21,207 bases of DNA from SVFI01 sp964519385 (lineage in GTDB: Bacteria > Bacillota > Clostridia > Lachnospirales > Lachnospiraceae): NCBI GenBank assembly GCA_964519385.1, contig CAZFLR010000029.1, forward strand, positions 1 through 21,207, read 5' to 3'. Under the pieces are notes generated by a model. The model did no database searches. It was not told the DNA's origin and saw nothing but the letters and a program-made list of their open reading frames with translations. The position numbers and the translations under genes were made by a program. Of the stretch, positions 1 through 6,935 are shown in pieces (the first letter of the stretch is position 1; each line of letters opens with the position of its first letter).

Positions 1-833
1 TCGCTTGTTGTGTATCTTCCATGGTTGTTGGTAAACAGATGCAGTTCTTCGGAGCTCGTGCAAACCTTGCTAAATGTTTACTGTACGCTATGAACGGTGG
101 TGTGGATGAGGTTACTAAGAAACAGGTTGGTCCTAAGTATCGTCCTATCGAAGGCGACGGCCCACTTGATTTCGATGATGTAATGGCTAAATACACAGAC
201 ATGATGGAATGGCTTGCTGATGTATATGTAAATACACTTAACATCATTCACTACATGCATGACAAATACTGCTACGAAAGAGCTCAGATGGCTTTACATG
301 ACAGAGACGTATATCGTTACTTCGCAACAGGTTTCGCCGGTCTTTCTGTAGTAGCTGACTCTTTATCAGCAATCAAATATGCAAAGGTTACACCAATCCG
401 TGACGAAGACGGCATTATCGTTGACTTCAAAACAGAAGGTGAATTCCCTAAATATGGTAATGATGATGACAGAGTAGATACAATTGCTCATGACTTAGTT
501 GAGAAGTTCATGATCATGATCCGCAGACATCATACTTACAGAGACAGCTTCCCTACAATGTCCGTATTAACAATTACTTCAAACGTAACATACGGAAAAG
601 CTACAGGTAACACACCTGACGGACGTAAGAAAGGTCAGCCTTTCGCTCCTGGTGCTAACCCAATGCACGGACGTGACTCTCACGGTGCAGTAGCATCTCT
701 GTCATCTGTATCTAAGCTTCCGTTCGAGTACTCACAGGATGGTATTTCTAACACATTTACTATCGTTCCGGGTGCACTTGGAAAAGAAGATCAGGTATTT
801 GCAGGAGATATCGAAATCGACTTAAACAAATAA
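1..833 (+). CDS. pflB: Formate C-acetyltransferase catalytic chain, 5'-partial, lacking the C-terminal glycyl-radical domain
   Basis: PFL converts pyruvate and CoA to acetyl-CoA and formate in the anaerobic cytoplasm. The reading frame is open from the left edge; the first full codons (from base 3) give A-C-C-V-S-S-M, the adjacent-cysteine active site (Cys418-Cys419 of E. coli PFL), so only the second half of the protein is in view. Recognisable PFL stretches follow: GKQMQFFGARANLAK, NIIHYMHDKY, SLSAIKYAKV, TGNTPDGRKKGQPF, GANPMHGRDSHGAVAS and FTIVPGALGKED. In ordinary PFL about 80 residues carrying the radical glycine follow this last block. Here the chain ends with a short acidic tail (FAGDIEIDLNK) and TAA at 831-833, followed in frame by TGA at 849-851. 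The radical domain is encoded separately at 1084-1329. The ATG at 21 is internal, not the true start. The identity is near certain. That the truncation is functional is inferred from the well-formed downstream genes. Confidence 0.95.
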   Translation, partial: ACCVSSMVVGKQMQFFGARANLAKCLLYAMNGGVDEVTKKQVGPKYRPIEGDGPLDFDDVMAKYTDMMEWLADVYVNTLNIIHYMHDKYCYERAQMALHDRDVYRYFATGFAGLSVVADSLSAIKYAKVTPIRDEDGIIVDFKTEGEFPKYGNDDDRVDTIAHDLVEKFMIMIRRHHTYRDSFPTMSVLTITSNVTYGKATGNTPDGRKKGQPFAPGANPMHGRDSHGAVASLSSVSKLPFEYSQDGISNTFTIVPGALGKEDQVFAGDIEIDLNK

Positions 834-854
834 TTGAAAAAGGACCGGTGAATT

Positions 855-1058
855 ATGGACGAAAATGCAATGATTGAAGATTTAATCAAACAGCTTGACG
901 GCGGAATGGCAAACGGTGTCGGACATGTAAATGTCGAGGTCGATGCCAACATGACCGGTACACGCGAGGTGGAAACCATGGGTTGTACCGATTGCTCCAG
1001 AACTCCTCTAGCGTGCAGTGTTCCAACACTTCACCAGGGATTAGACGATTATCAATAA
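855..1058 (+). CDS. 67-residue Cys-containing protein resembling a decayed glycyl-radical domain, inside the split PFL locus
   Basis: I do not recognise a named family. Residues 7-29 (LIKQLDGG..., GVGHVNVEV) align by eye with residues 9-31 of the next gene (LVNLLDGY..., GGHHLNVNV), the entry segment of the PFL glycyl-radical domain. The second half is different: the RVSGYAV radical loop is absent, and instead there are three cysteines (C44, C47, C54) in a CTDC-x6-C arrangement and a tail ending in GLDDYQ. A Shine-Dalgarno-like AAAGGA lies about 10 nt before the ATG, and the gene sits 21 nt after the pflB stop and 25 nt before the next start, so it is probably co-transcribed. It could be a linker or adaptor between catalytic chain and radical domain, a metal-binding subunit, or a duplicated domain in decay. 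The intact reading frame and its position favour a real protein; the function is unknown. Confidence 0.75.
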   Translation: MDENAMIEDLIKQLDGGMANGVGHVNVEVDANMTGTREVETMGCTDCSRTPLACSVPTLHQGLDDYQ

Positions 1059-1083
1059 TTACAACAAACAGGAGGTAAATATT

Positions 1084-1329
1084 ATGTCAGAAGTTAGTGC
1101 AGCACAGGTTAACAACCTTGTGAACTTATTAGATGGCTACGCAACAAAAGGCGGACATCACCTTAACGTAAACGTTCTCAACAGAGATACATTATTAGAC
1201 GCTCAGGCTCATCCTGAGAACTACCCACAGCTTACAATCCGTGTATCCGGATATGCTGTAAACTTTGTTAAATTAACACCTGAACAGCAGAATGACGTTA
1301 TCACACGTACATTCCACCAGTCAGTTTAA
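1084..1329 (+). CDS. grcA: Free-standing glycyl-radical domain protein (GrcA/YfiD-like, C-terminal part of PFL)
   Basis: The 81 residues match the C-terminus of PFL throughout: GGHHLNVNVLNRDTLLDA, YPQLTIRVSGYAVNF and QQNDVITRTFHQSV. The radical glycine is G56 in RVSGYAV. In E. coli the equivalent stand-alone protein, YfiD/GrcA, replaces the C-terminus of PFL chains cut at the radical glycine by oxygen. Here the upstream catalytic chain has no radical domain of its own, so this protein is probably an obligatory subunit rather than a repair part. It has its own perfect AGGAGGT site at 1070-1076, seven bases before the ATG, which suggests strong independent translation. The first ten residues are not PFL-like. 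The gene is followed by an intrinsic terminator. The activating enzyme that would install the radical is encoded at 1822-2580. The fold is confidently assigned; the gene symbol is by analogy. Confidence 0.93.
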   Translation: MSEVSAAQVNNLVNLLDGYATKGGHHLNVNVLNRDTLLDAQAHPENYPQLTIRVSGYAVNFVKLTPEQQNDVITRTFHQSV

Positions 1330-1357
1330 TTAACAGATAATCCTTAAAAGAAAATCA

Positions 1358-1387
1358 GGCTCTGACTTCAAAAGTCAGAGCCTTTTT
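1358..1387 (+). terminator. Intrinsic terminator of the split PFL operon
   Basis: An 11-bp perfect stem (GGCTCTGACTT at 1358-1368 with AAGTCAGAGCC at 1372-1382), a 3-nt loop, then TTTTT. It lies 28 nt after the stop of the glycyl-radical gene and closes that transcription unit before pflA. Confidence 0.92.
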
Positions 1388-1410
1388 CTTTGGGTACCAA
1401 TCTACATGTG

Positions 1411-1667
1411 ATGAAATTAGCCGTCCAGAAAAATCTTGAGATCCAGTTCAGAAACCAAACGAATGAGTCTCGGGGTAAAGTGAAAACTTGCTATCGTGAC
1501 ATCTTTTATACCTGACAGGAGGATTCTCCTGCGACCTAAGAAAATGCCATTACGGTCGCTTATTCCACTGCCTGCGGGAACTGAAGGAACAGCTTACACA
1601 AAAGGCAAAGGATGTCGGATATGTGATTGGTTCCATTCACTTTACAAGGAAAGACCTTCCTTTATAA
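1411..1667 (+). pseudogene. Candidate decayed ORF in the 490-bp gap between the split PFL genes and pflA
   Basis: This gap holds no intact gene. Two coding-like pieces overlap out of frame. The first starts at ATG 1411 (MKLAVQKNLEIQF...) and stops at TGA 1513-1515. The second is open from 1500 and ends at TAA 1665-1667 (CLRELKEQLTQKAKD, then GYVIGSIHF). Together they could be one short gene broken by a frameshift near 1500, or the unrelated ends of two genes. No convincing ribosome-binding site precedes the first piece. The complementary strand also has an open stretch across roughly 1420-1590, so the coding strand is not certain. No family is recognised. Confidence 0.3.
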
Positions 1668-1680
1668 ATTATAGGCAGAA

Positions 1681-1723
1681 AAATGGGCAGATACCGAAAT
1701 AAAATCGGTATCTGCCCATTTTT
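1681..1723 (+). terminator. Strong intrinsic terminator/hairpin upstream of pflA
   Basis: A perfect 17-bp inverted repeat (1681-1697 with 1705-1721) with a 7-nt loop AATAAAA and a following T run. The A-rich left flank means it could also act on the minus strand. It shields pflA from the transcription upstream and suggests that a lost or decayed gene once ended here. Confidence 0.85.
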
Positions 1724-1821
1724 GCGCAGTTCGGATTGAAAAAAACGCCCAAATGTACTACTATATAAGAAGCAAATCAGACCTGATTTGCCCCGACTGA
1801 AAAGAAAAGAGGTAATAATAT

Positions 1822-2580
1822 ATGAGCGGAAGAATTCATTCCATAGAAACCTTCGGAACCGTAGACGGACCCGGTACTCGTTTCGTTGTATTCGTGCAGG
1901 GCTGTCCGATGCGCTGTGCCTACTGTCACAACCCGGATACATGGCCGACCTCCGGCGGAACCATAATGGAGGCTTCTGAAATCCTTGAGCAATACAAGCG
2001 CAATGAGGCATTTTATAAAGGCGGCGGAATTACGGTTACCGGCGGCGAGCCTCTGCTTCAGGTCGATTTTTTAATCGAACTGTTTACCGAAGCCAAAAAG
2101 ATGAATATACACACCTGTATCGACACATCCGGAATCACTTATCGCCCGGACAATGCCGAATACATTGCCAAGCTTGACACTCTGATGACCGTAACCGACC
2201 TTGTCATGCTCGATATCAAACACATTGACGGCGAGAAACACAAGGAGCTGACTCTGCAGCCAAACGACGGCATTCTGGCTTTTGCCGCCTATCTGAACGA
2301 CAAGAACATCCCTATGTGGATTCGTCATGTCGTGGTGCCCGGACTGACCGATGATGACAAATACCTGTTTGATCTCGGCTATTATATCGGACGCTTTAAA
2401 AATCTCAAGGCTCTTGATGTCCTGCCTTACCACACAATGGGTAAAGTCAAATACGAGCAGTTAGGCATTGATTATCGCTTAAAGGACACACCGGACATGG
2501 ACAAAGCCAAAATTCCGGATAAAAAGAAGGTCATTTTGGACGGTATACGGAAAATTAGAGCAGAAATGGAAAAAAATTAA
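1822..2580 (+). CDS. pflA: Pyruvate formate-lyase activating enzyme (radical SAM)
   Basis: This enzyme uses S-adenosylmethionine and a [4Fe-4S] cluster to abstract hydrogen from the PFL glycine and so creates the catalytic glycyl radical. The 252-residue product matches the usual family size (about 245). Visible motifs are the SIETFGTVDGPGTRFVVF opening, the CPMRCAYC cluster motif (C28, C32, C35) and the SAM-binding GGGITVTGGEPLLQ at about 67-80, then VMLDIKHID, WIRHVVVPGLTD and LDVLPYH. An AGAGGT site about 8 nt before ATG 1822 fixes the start. It is not co-transcribed with the PFL genes, because two terminators intervene. A TATATA box near 1762 with TTGAAA at 1736 is a weak promoter candidate (20-bp spacing). 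Its substrate here should be the separate 81-residue domain at 1084-1329. An unrelated glycyl-radical enzyme as substrate cannot be excluded, but the sequence is PFL-activase-like. Confidence 0.95.
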   Translation: MSGRIHSIETFGTVDGPGTRFVVFVQGCPMRCAYCHNPDTWPTSGGTIMEASEILEQYKRNEAFYKGGGITVTGGEPLLQVDFLIELFTEAKKMNIHTCIDTSGITYRPDNAEYIAKLDTLMTVTDLVMLDIKHIDGEKHKELTLQPNDGILAFAAYLNDKNIPMWIRHVVVPGLTDDDKYLFDLGYYIGRFKNLKALDVLPYHTMGKVKYEQLGIDYRLKDTPDMDKAKIPDKKKVILDGIRKIRAEMEKN

Positions 2581-2592
2581 TAACCAATAGAC

Positions 2593-2621
2593 TTGTTTTT
2601 CTTGTACATTTTTTATATAAT
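2593..2621 (+). promoter_or_regulatory. Sigma-70-type promoter for the ferredoxin gene
   Basis: TTGTTT at 2593-2598 and TATAAT at 2616-2621 with exactly 17 bp between, in the pflA-ferredoxin gap. The ferredoxin can therefore be transcribed independently of pflA. Confidence 0.75.
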
Positions 2622-2682
2622 ATCTGTATTGATAGAAATTTATCAATTCTATAGGATAAATATTTTTAAGGAGGATAATGAC

Positions 2683-2853
2683 ATGGCACGTATAATTTCT
2701 GACGCTTGTGTAGCTTGTGGTGCTTGCGAGGGCACTTGCCCGGTAGGAGCAATCAGCATGGGTGATGGCAAATTTGAAGTTGATGAAGCAAAATGCATCG
2801 ACTGTGGTGCTTGTGAGGGTGCTTGCCCGACAGGTGCAATTTCAGAAGCTTAA
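2683..2853 (+). CDS. Clostridial-type 2[4Fe-4S] ferredoxin
   Basis: A 56-residue low-potential electron carrier with two cluster motifs, CVACGACEGTCP (C9, C12, C15, C19) and CIDCGACEGACP (C38, C41, C44, C48), plus the pseudo-twofold repeat (VGAIS / TGAIS) typical of clostridial ferredoxins. The start at 2683 is set by AAGGAGG at 2668-2674. A longer in-frame opening from 2593 would run through the promoter and is rejected. Placed after pflA with its own promoter and terminator, it could supply electrons to the radical-SAM activase, but such ferredoxins serve many partners (pyruvate:ferredoxin oxidoreductase, hydrogenase, Rnf), so the pairing is only suggestive. Confidence 0.95.
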   Translation: MARIISDACVACGACEGTCPVGAISMGDGKFEVDEAKCIDCGACEGACPTGAISEA

Positions 2854-2882
2854 TTTGAATAAGAAATTTTTTAAGCAAATGC

Positions 2883-2917
2883 GGTGTAACCTCGCAAAAC
2901 GGGGTTGCACCCTTTTT
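2883..2917 (+). terminator. Intrinsic terminator after the ferredoxin gene
   Basis: A 12-bp stem with two G-U pairs (2883-2894 with 2900-2911), loop CAAAA, then CTTTTT. It separates the plus-strand block from the convergent dnaB operon. Confidence 0.85.
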
Positions 2918-2991
2918 CTTTGTCACGCCGTTCCTGCAAAAGAAAAAGGCTCCGACCATTTTCAGTCAAAGCCCTATCTCTATTCATATAT

Positions 2992-4338
2992 TTATCTCGG
3001 ACCTCTATGCTCCATGTTTGCAAACTTCGTGTAATCAGGAAGCCATACAAGGTCTACCGTTCCGATTGGACCGTTACGCTGTTTCGCTATGATGATTTCC
3101 GCAATTCCCTTCTTTTCACTGTCTTTATCATAATAATCATCACGATAAATGAACATAACCACGTCCGCGTCCTGCTCGATTGCCCCAGACTCACGAAGGT
3201 CTGACAGCATCGGTCTGTGGTCCGGTCTCTGTTCCACTGCACGGGAAAGCTGGGACAGTGCCAGCACCGGCACCTGAAGCTCTCTTGCTACCGCCTTGAG
3301 CGAACGCGAAATCTCGGAAATTTCCTGCTGACGCGACTCAGAGCCGCGTCCGCTTCCGGACATAAGCTGTAAATAGTCGATGATAATCATTGAAAGATTA
3401 TGCTCCAGCTTATACTTTCTGCACTTACTGCGCAGCTCCGAAATGCTGATACCCGGTGTATCATCAATAATCAGATTGGACTCACCGATAACTCCGGCAC
3501 TTTCAATCAGACGCTCCCAGTCACCATCCGAAAGATCTCCTGTACGAATCTTTTGGGAGTCCACTCTGGATTCCAGGGAGAACAGTCGGTTTACGAGCTG
3601 CTCCTTCGACATTTCCAGACTGAATATGGCAACCGTCTTCTTTTCCTTGAACGCAACATTCTGTGCGATATTTAAGACAAACGCGGTTTTACCCATAGAA
3701 GGTCTGGCCGCAATCAGCACAAGATCCGAAGGCTGCATTCCCGCCGTCTTATAATCAAGGTCTATAAAGCCGGTTGGAATACCCGTCACATTTCCCGTTG
3801 TCTTACTCGCCTGTTCAATTTTATCCATCGCATTGAGGACAACCTGTCTGATTGGTACGAAATCACCGCTTGTTCTGCTCTGCACAAGCTTAAACACACG
3901 TTTTTCCGTATCCTCAAGTATAAAATCCAAATCCTCTTTACCCGCATAGCAGGTATTGGCAATCTCCTCATTCAGATGTATCATCCGTCTGAGCATCGCC
4001 TTATCCGCAACAATCTGTGCATAATACTCTACATTTGCACTTGTCGGAACCATGCCAAGCAATTCCTTTACAAATTCGAGACTGCTTACTTCCGGTGGAA
4101 GATCCTTTTCCTTTAACTTATTTTGTAAGGTAATCAAATCTACCACTTCCGCATGGTCATTCAGTTCAACCATGGCATCAAATATAATTCCGTACTGACG
4201 GCTGTAAAAATCATCCGCACATAAAATCTCAGACGCTGTCACAATTGCATCGCGATCCATAATCATGGAACCGATAACCGACTGTTCTGCTTCTATACTA
4301 TGCGGCAAAACTCTCTTAAGTATCGCTTCGTCCGCCAC
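2992..4338 (-). CDS. dnaB: Replicative DNA helicase DnaB
   Basis: The hexameric helicase that unwinds the replication fork 5' to 3' and interacts with primase and the loader. The N-terminal collar domain opens with LPHSIEAEQSVIGSM. The RecA-like motor domain shows Walker A (ARPSMGKT, about 211-218), LFSLESR, Walker B (IIIDYLQLM, about 318-326) and LSQLSRAVEQRPDHRPMLSDLR. At 448 residues it has the family's normal length, and no intein interrupts the Walker region. The start is taken as GTG at 4338, because GGGAGG lies 8 nt before it. The TTG two codons upstream (4344) is only 3 nt from the same site and is less likely. It is the last gene of gdpP-rplI-dnaB, 37 nt after rplI. Confidence 0.97.
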   Translation of the reverse strand: MADEAILKRVLPHSIEAEQSVIGSMIMDRDAIVTASEILCADDFYSRQYGIIFDAMVELNDHAEVVDLITLQNKLKEKDLPPEVSSLEFVKELLGMVPTSANVEYYAQIVADKAMLRRMIHLNEEIANTCYAGKEDLDFILEDTEKRVFKLVQSRTSGDFVPIRQVVLNAMDKIEQASKTTGNVTGIPTGFIDLDYKTAGMQPSDLVLIAARPSMGKTAFVLNIAQNVAFKEKKTVAIFSLEMSKEQLVNRLFSLESRVDSQKIRTGDLSDGDWERLIESAGVIGESNLIIDDTPGISISELRSKCRKYKLEHNLSMIIIDYLQLMSGSGRGSESRQQEISEISRSLKAVARELQVPVLALSQLSRAVEQRPDHRPMLSDLRESGAIEQDADVVMFIYRDDYYDKDSEKKGIAEIIIAKQRNGPIGTVDLVWLPDYTKFANMEHRGPR

Positions 4339-4375
4339 AGTCAAATCCTCCCATCCTTTTTTCTTTCGTATCTTC

Positions 4376-4822
4376 CTATTCTTCCACTACCTGAACGCGA
4401 AGAACTCCTGTCACCTTCGGGTGAAGCTTTACCTTCACTTCATATGTTCCGAAATTTTTAATCACATCCGGCAATACCAATTTCTTTTTATCAATCTCTC
4501 TCTTATACTGATCCGTATATGCCTTTGCAATCTCTTTGCTTGAAACGGAACCAAATGCCTTCCCGTTCTCTCCAGCCTTCATCTTCACAACCACCTTCTG
4601 CTGTTCAAGCTCTGTTGCGAAATCTCTGGCTGCCTGAAGGTTTTCTGCCGCCACCTTATCTTCATGCTTCTTCTGCAGCTTCAGGTCATTCATATTTGCT
4701 GCAGTTGCTTCTTTTGCCAGCTTCTTCTTGAAGAGAAAATTCTTGGCATATCCCTCGCTGGCTTCTATTACTTCACCTTTTTTTCCGACTGACTTTACAT
4801 CTTCCAGTAATATTACTTTCAT
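4376..4822 (-). CDS. rplI: 50S ribosomal protein L9
   Basis: A 148-residue large-subunit protein at the base of the L1 stalk. The N-terminal signature MKVILLEDVKSVGKKGEV, followed by GYAKNFLFKKKLA, is diagnostic. A long charged helix links to the C-terminal domain (GKAFGSVSSKEIAKA, LHPKVTGVLRVQVVEE). The ATG overlaps the gdpP stop by four bases (ATGA type), so translation is probably coupled. The gdpP-rplI-dnaB order is standard in Firmicutes. Confidence 0.98.
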   Translation of the reverse strand: MKVILLEDVKSVGKKGEVIEASEGYAKNFLFKKKLAKEATAANMNDLKLQKKHEDKVAAENLQAARDFATELEQQKVVVKMKAGENGKAFGSVSSKEIAKAYTDQYKREIDKKKLVLPDVIKNFGTYEVKVKLHPKVTGVLRVQVVEE

Positions 4823-6870
4823 AATTCGCCCTGCTCCTTCATTTCCTGTAATACATTTTTTAATTTCTCACATGCCTCCTCCACGGAAACGTCTTTCATC
4901 TGTGCACCTGCCACGTTGATATGACCGCCTCCGCCGAGTTTTTCCATAACTACCTGTACATTCAGCTCATCTATGGATCTGGCTGAAATAAAGATGGTAT
5001 CACTATAATCCGTCAGCACAAAGCTTGCCTTAATGCCCAGTATATTAAGCAGCTCATTTGCCGCCTGTGCACCGACCACTGTCGGTGAACTCACACCGTC
5101 TGCCTGACAGACAGAAATTGCATATTCTCCCATAAAAATCTTTGCCTGGCTGACAGCATCCGCCTTCGCCCGGTAATCATTTGCATCTTCACGGAACATC
5201 TTACGGACTCTTGTAACATCCGCTCCGTTCCGGCGGAGGAAAGCAGCCGCCTCAAAGGTTCTGACTCCTGCCTTTGCCACAAAACTGTTGGTATCAACAA
5301 CGATTCCCGCGTAAAGACAATCTGCCTCCACACTTTTCACTTTAATGCCGTCCTCCACATATTGCAGAATTTCGGCTACCATCTCACAGGCAGAGGATGC
5401 ATATGGCTCAACATAAGAAAGCGTCGCATTTTCAATCACTTCCTCGCCTTGTCTGTGATGGTCGAGCACCACGATAGAACGACAATGCTTCAACAATTCC
5501 GGACACTCGGTATAGCTTGGTTTATTCACGTCCACGACAACCAGCACCGTATTGTTGTCCGCCAGTTCCATTGCCTGCGCATTATTGACAATTACCATTT
5601 CATCCTTATCCAGACGTTCATTAAAGACATCCACCCACGGACGTGTCATCTGATTTACAGTATTCACTACAATATAAGCATTTCGTCCCAGCGTTTTGGC
5701 AATACGGTAAATTCCGACCGCAGCACCAAAGCTGTCCACATCCGTATTGGAATGTCCCATGACGATAACCTTATCCTTAGCACTGATAATCTCCTTGAGA
5801 GCCAGTGCCTTTACTCTCGCTTTTACCCTTGTATTCTTCTCAAGCTGCTGGCTCTTGCCTCCAAAATAAGAAACACCCTCCGGTGACTTGACGACTACCT
5901 GGTCGCCTCCGCGTCCAAGCGCAAGATCGATGGACGTTCTCGCGAATTCATAATTCTGTGCATACGTCATTCCATCAGTTCCGATTCCCATACTCAGCGT
6001 CACGGACATATCATTTCCGATATTGACCGTCTTTACATCCTCAAGCAAATCAAACCTGTTATCTTTTAATCTGCGCAAAGACTGTTTACGGATAATCACG
6101 AAAAACTTATCCTTTTCCATCTTTTTCACAATACCGTCGTAGGATGCAAAATATTTATTTAATTTTCGTTCTATAAGTGCCATCAGAAGGGAACGGCGTA
6201 CTTCCTCCACCGACTCCAGTGCTTCCTCGTAATTGTCAATATACAAAAGCCCTACGCAAAGCGACTGATTATCATTTTCGCGGAGCGCGATTCTGAGAGC
6301 GGTCTCATCGAAAAGATAAAGAGCCACCAGAAAGCCTTCATATTGACCGTCAGATTCAAATATATCACTGTTTTCCACCATTTCTGCCATTGGAATACGG
6401 CGCATTTTGGCGGTAAACTCTTTTTCCTCAAATGCGAAAGATACTTCGGCAATCTCTTCTGTTTCCTTCGGAAGCTTCTCCCTGGTTATCGTAGGAAATA
6501 TCGTCCGGATATCCTTGTTAAAGCCCTTCGGCTTGTGAATGGTCTCCTCAAACAGACGGTTCGTCCAGATAACCTTTCCGGTCTCATCCAAAAGGGCACT
6601 CGGCAATTCCAGATCCCTCAGAAGCTTCTTCTGAATCTGCCCGTACTGGGTTGCAAAGCTGACCAGCTCATTCATGAGAATACTCTTGTTAAAATTCACC
6701 AGAATAAGAGAAAGGATTAGGTAAAACACAACAAAGCCCGAAAGAACGATTCCGGCCTTAACATCTATCGAATAAATCCATACATCAACCACAACAAGCA
6801 ACAAGCCAAGTAAAAGTGTAGCATAAACAAGACTCTGCAGCTTCCCTTTTAATTTCAATTTCTGTTTCAT
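4819..6870 (-). CDS. gdpP: Cyclic-di-AMP phosphodiesterase GdpP (PAS, degenerate GGDEF, DHH/DHHA1)
   Basis: A membrane-bound enzyme that hydrolyses c-di-AMP to pApA, setting K+ and osmotic homeostasis and wall-stress tolerance in Firmicutes. Domain order in the 683 residues: two transmembrane helices (about 12-33 and 38-60), a PAS-like segment (about 85-195), a GGDEF-like domain (about 200-330) whose signature is degenerate (RGGDQ), and a DHH phosphoesterase domain from about 365. Metal-binding residues are visible in MGHSNTDVDS (H373, D377, D379), VVVDVNK (D447), LDHHR (470-472) and VVDTNSF (D526). The DHHA1 domain carries GGGGH (646-650). An AGAGGTG site precedes the start. It leads the gdpP-rplI-dnaB operon from a promoter inside the end of the upstream gene. 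Assignment is firm: all catalytic motifs are intact. Confidence 0.97.
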   Translation of the reverse strand: MKQKLKLKGKLQSLVYATLLLGLLLVVVDVWIYSIDVKAGIVLSGFVVFYLILSLILVNFNKSILMNELVSFATQYGQIQKKLLRDLELPSALLDETGKVIWTNRLFEETIHKPKGFNKDIRTIFPTITREKLPKETEEIAEVSFAFEEKEFTAKMRRIPMAEMVENSDIFESDGQYEGFLVALYLFDETALRIALRENDNQSLCVGLLYIDNYEEALESVEEVRRSLLMALIERKLNKYFASYDGIVKKMEKDKFFVIIRKQSLRRLKDNRFDLLEDVKTVNIGNDMSVTLSMGIGTDGMTYAQNYEFARTSIDLALGRGGDQVVVKSPEGVSYFGGKSQQLEKNTRVKARVKALALKEIISAKDKVIVMGHSNTDVDSFGAAVGIYRIAKTLGRNAYIVVNTVNQMTRPWVDVFNERLDKDEMVIVNNAQAMELADNNTVLVVVDVNKPSYTECPELLKHCRSIVVLDHHRQGEEVIENATLSYVEPYASSACEMVAEILQYVEDGIKVKSVEADCLYAGIVVDTNSFVAKAGVRTFEAAAFLRRNGADVTRVRKMFREDANDYRAKADAVSQAKIFMGEYAISVCQADGVSSPTVVGAQAANELLNILGIKASFVLTDYSDTIFISARSIDELNVQVVMEKLGGGGHINVAGAQMKDVSVEEACEKLKNVLQEMKEQGEL

Positions 6871-6905
6871 CTGACACCTCTGAAAAGAATTTCATAGCTA
6901 GTCTG

Positions 6906-6935
6906 ATTATAGCACACAATCGTTAATTCTGTCGA
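6906..6935 (-). promoter_or_regulatory. Promoter of the gdpP-rplI-dnaB operon, overlapping the upstream stop codon
   Basis: Read on the minus strand, TCGACA (6930-6935) and TATAAT (6906-6911) are separated by 18 bp. The -10 box contains the TAA stop (6907-6909) of the aldo/keto reductase gene, and the -35 lies in its last codons. Confidence 0.7.

Noticed and set aside
831..1058. Stop-codon readthrough or selenocysteine joining the catalytic chain to the small Cys protein, which is in the same frame
   Set aside because: Two different stops (TAA 831-833 and TGA 849-851) would have to be passed, no selenocysteine-type stem is apparent, and the downstream gene has its own ribosome-binding site and ATG.
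1..1329. Split PFL as a simple sequencing frameshift
   Set aside because: The pieces do not abut: the radical domain is separated by a whole extra gene, has its own strong ribosome-binding site, and the catalytic chain ends in a new tail rather than in shifted PFL sequence.
1637..2011. Minus-strand open frame across the pflA start
   Set aside because: It is antisense to the terminator and to the conserved opening of pflA and shows no protein-like motifs.
2593..2853. 86-residue longer version of the ferredoxin
   Set aside because: Its N-terminal extension is translated from promoter sequence; AAGGAGG before 2683 and normal ferredoxin length favour the short form.
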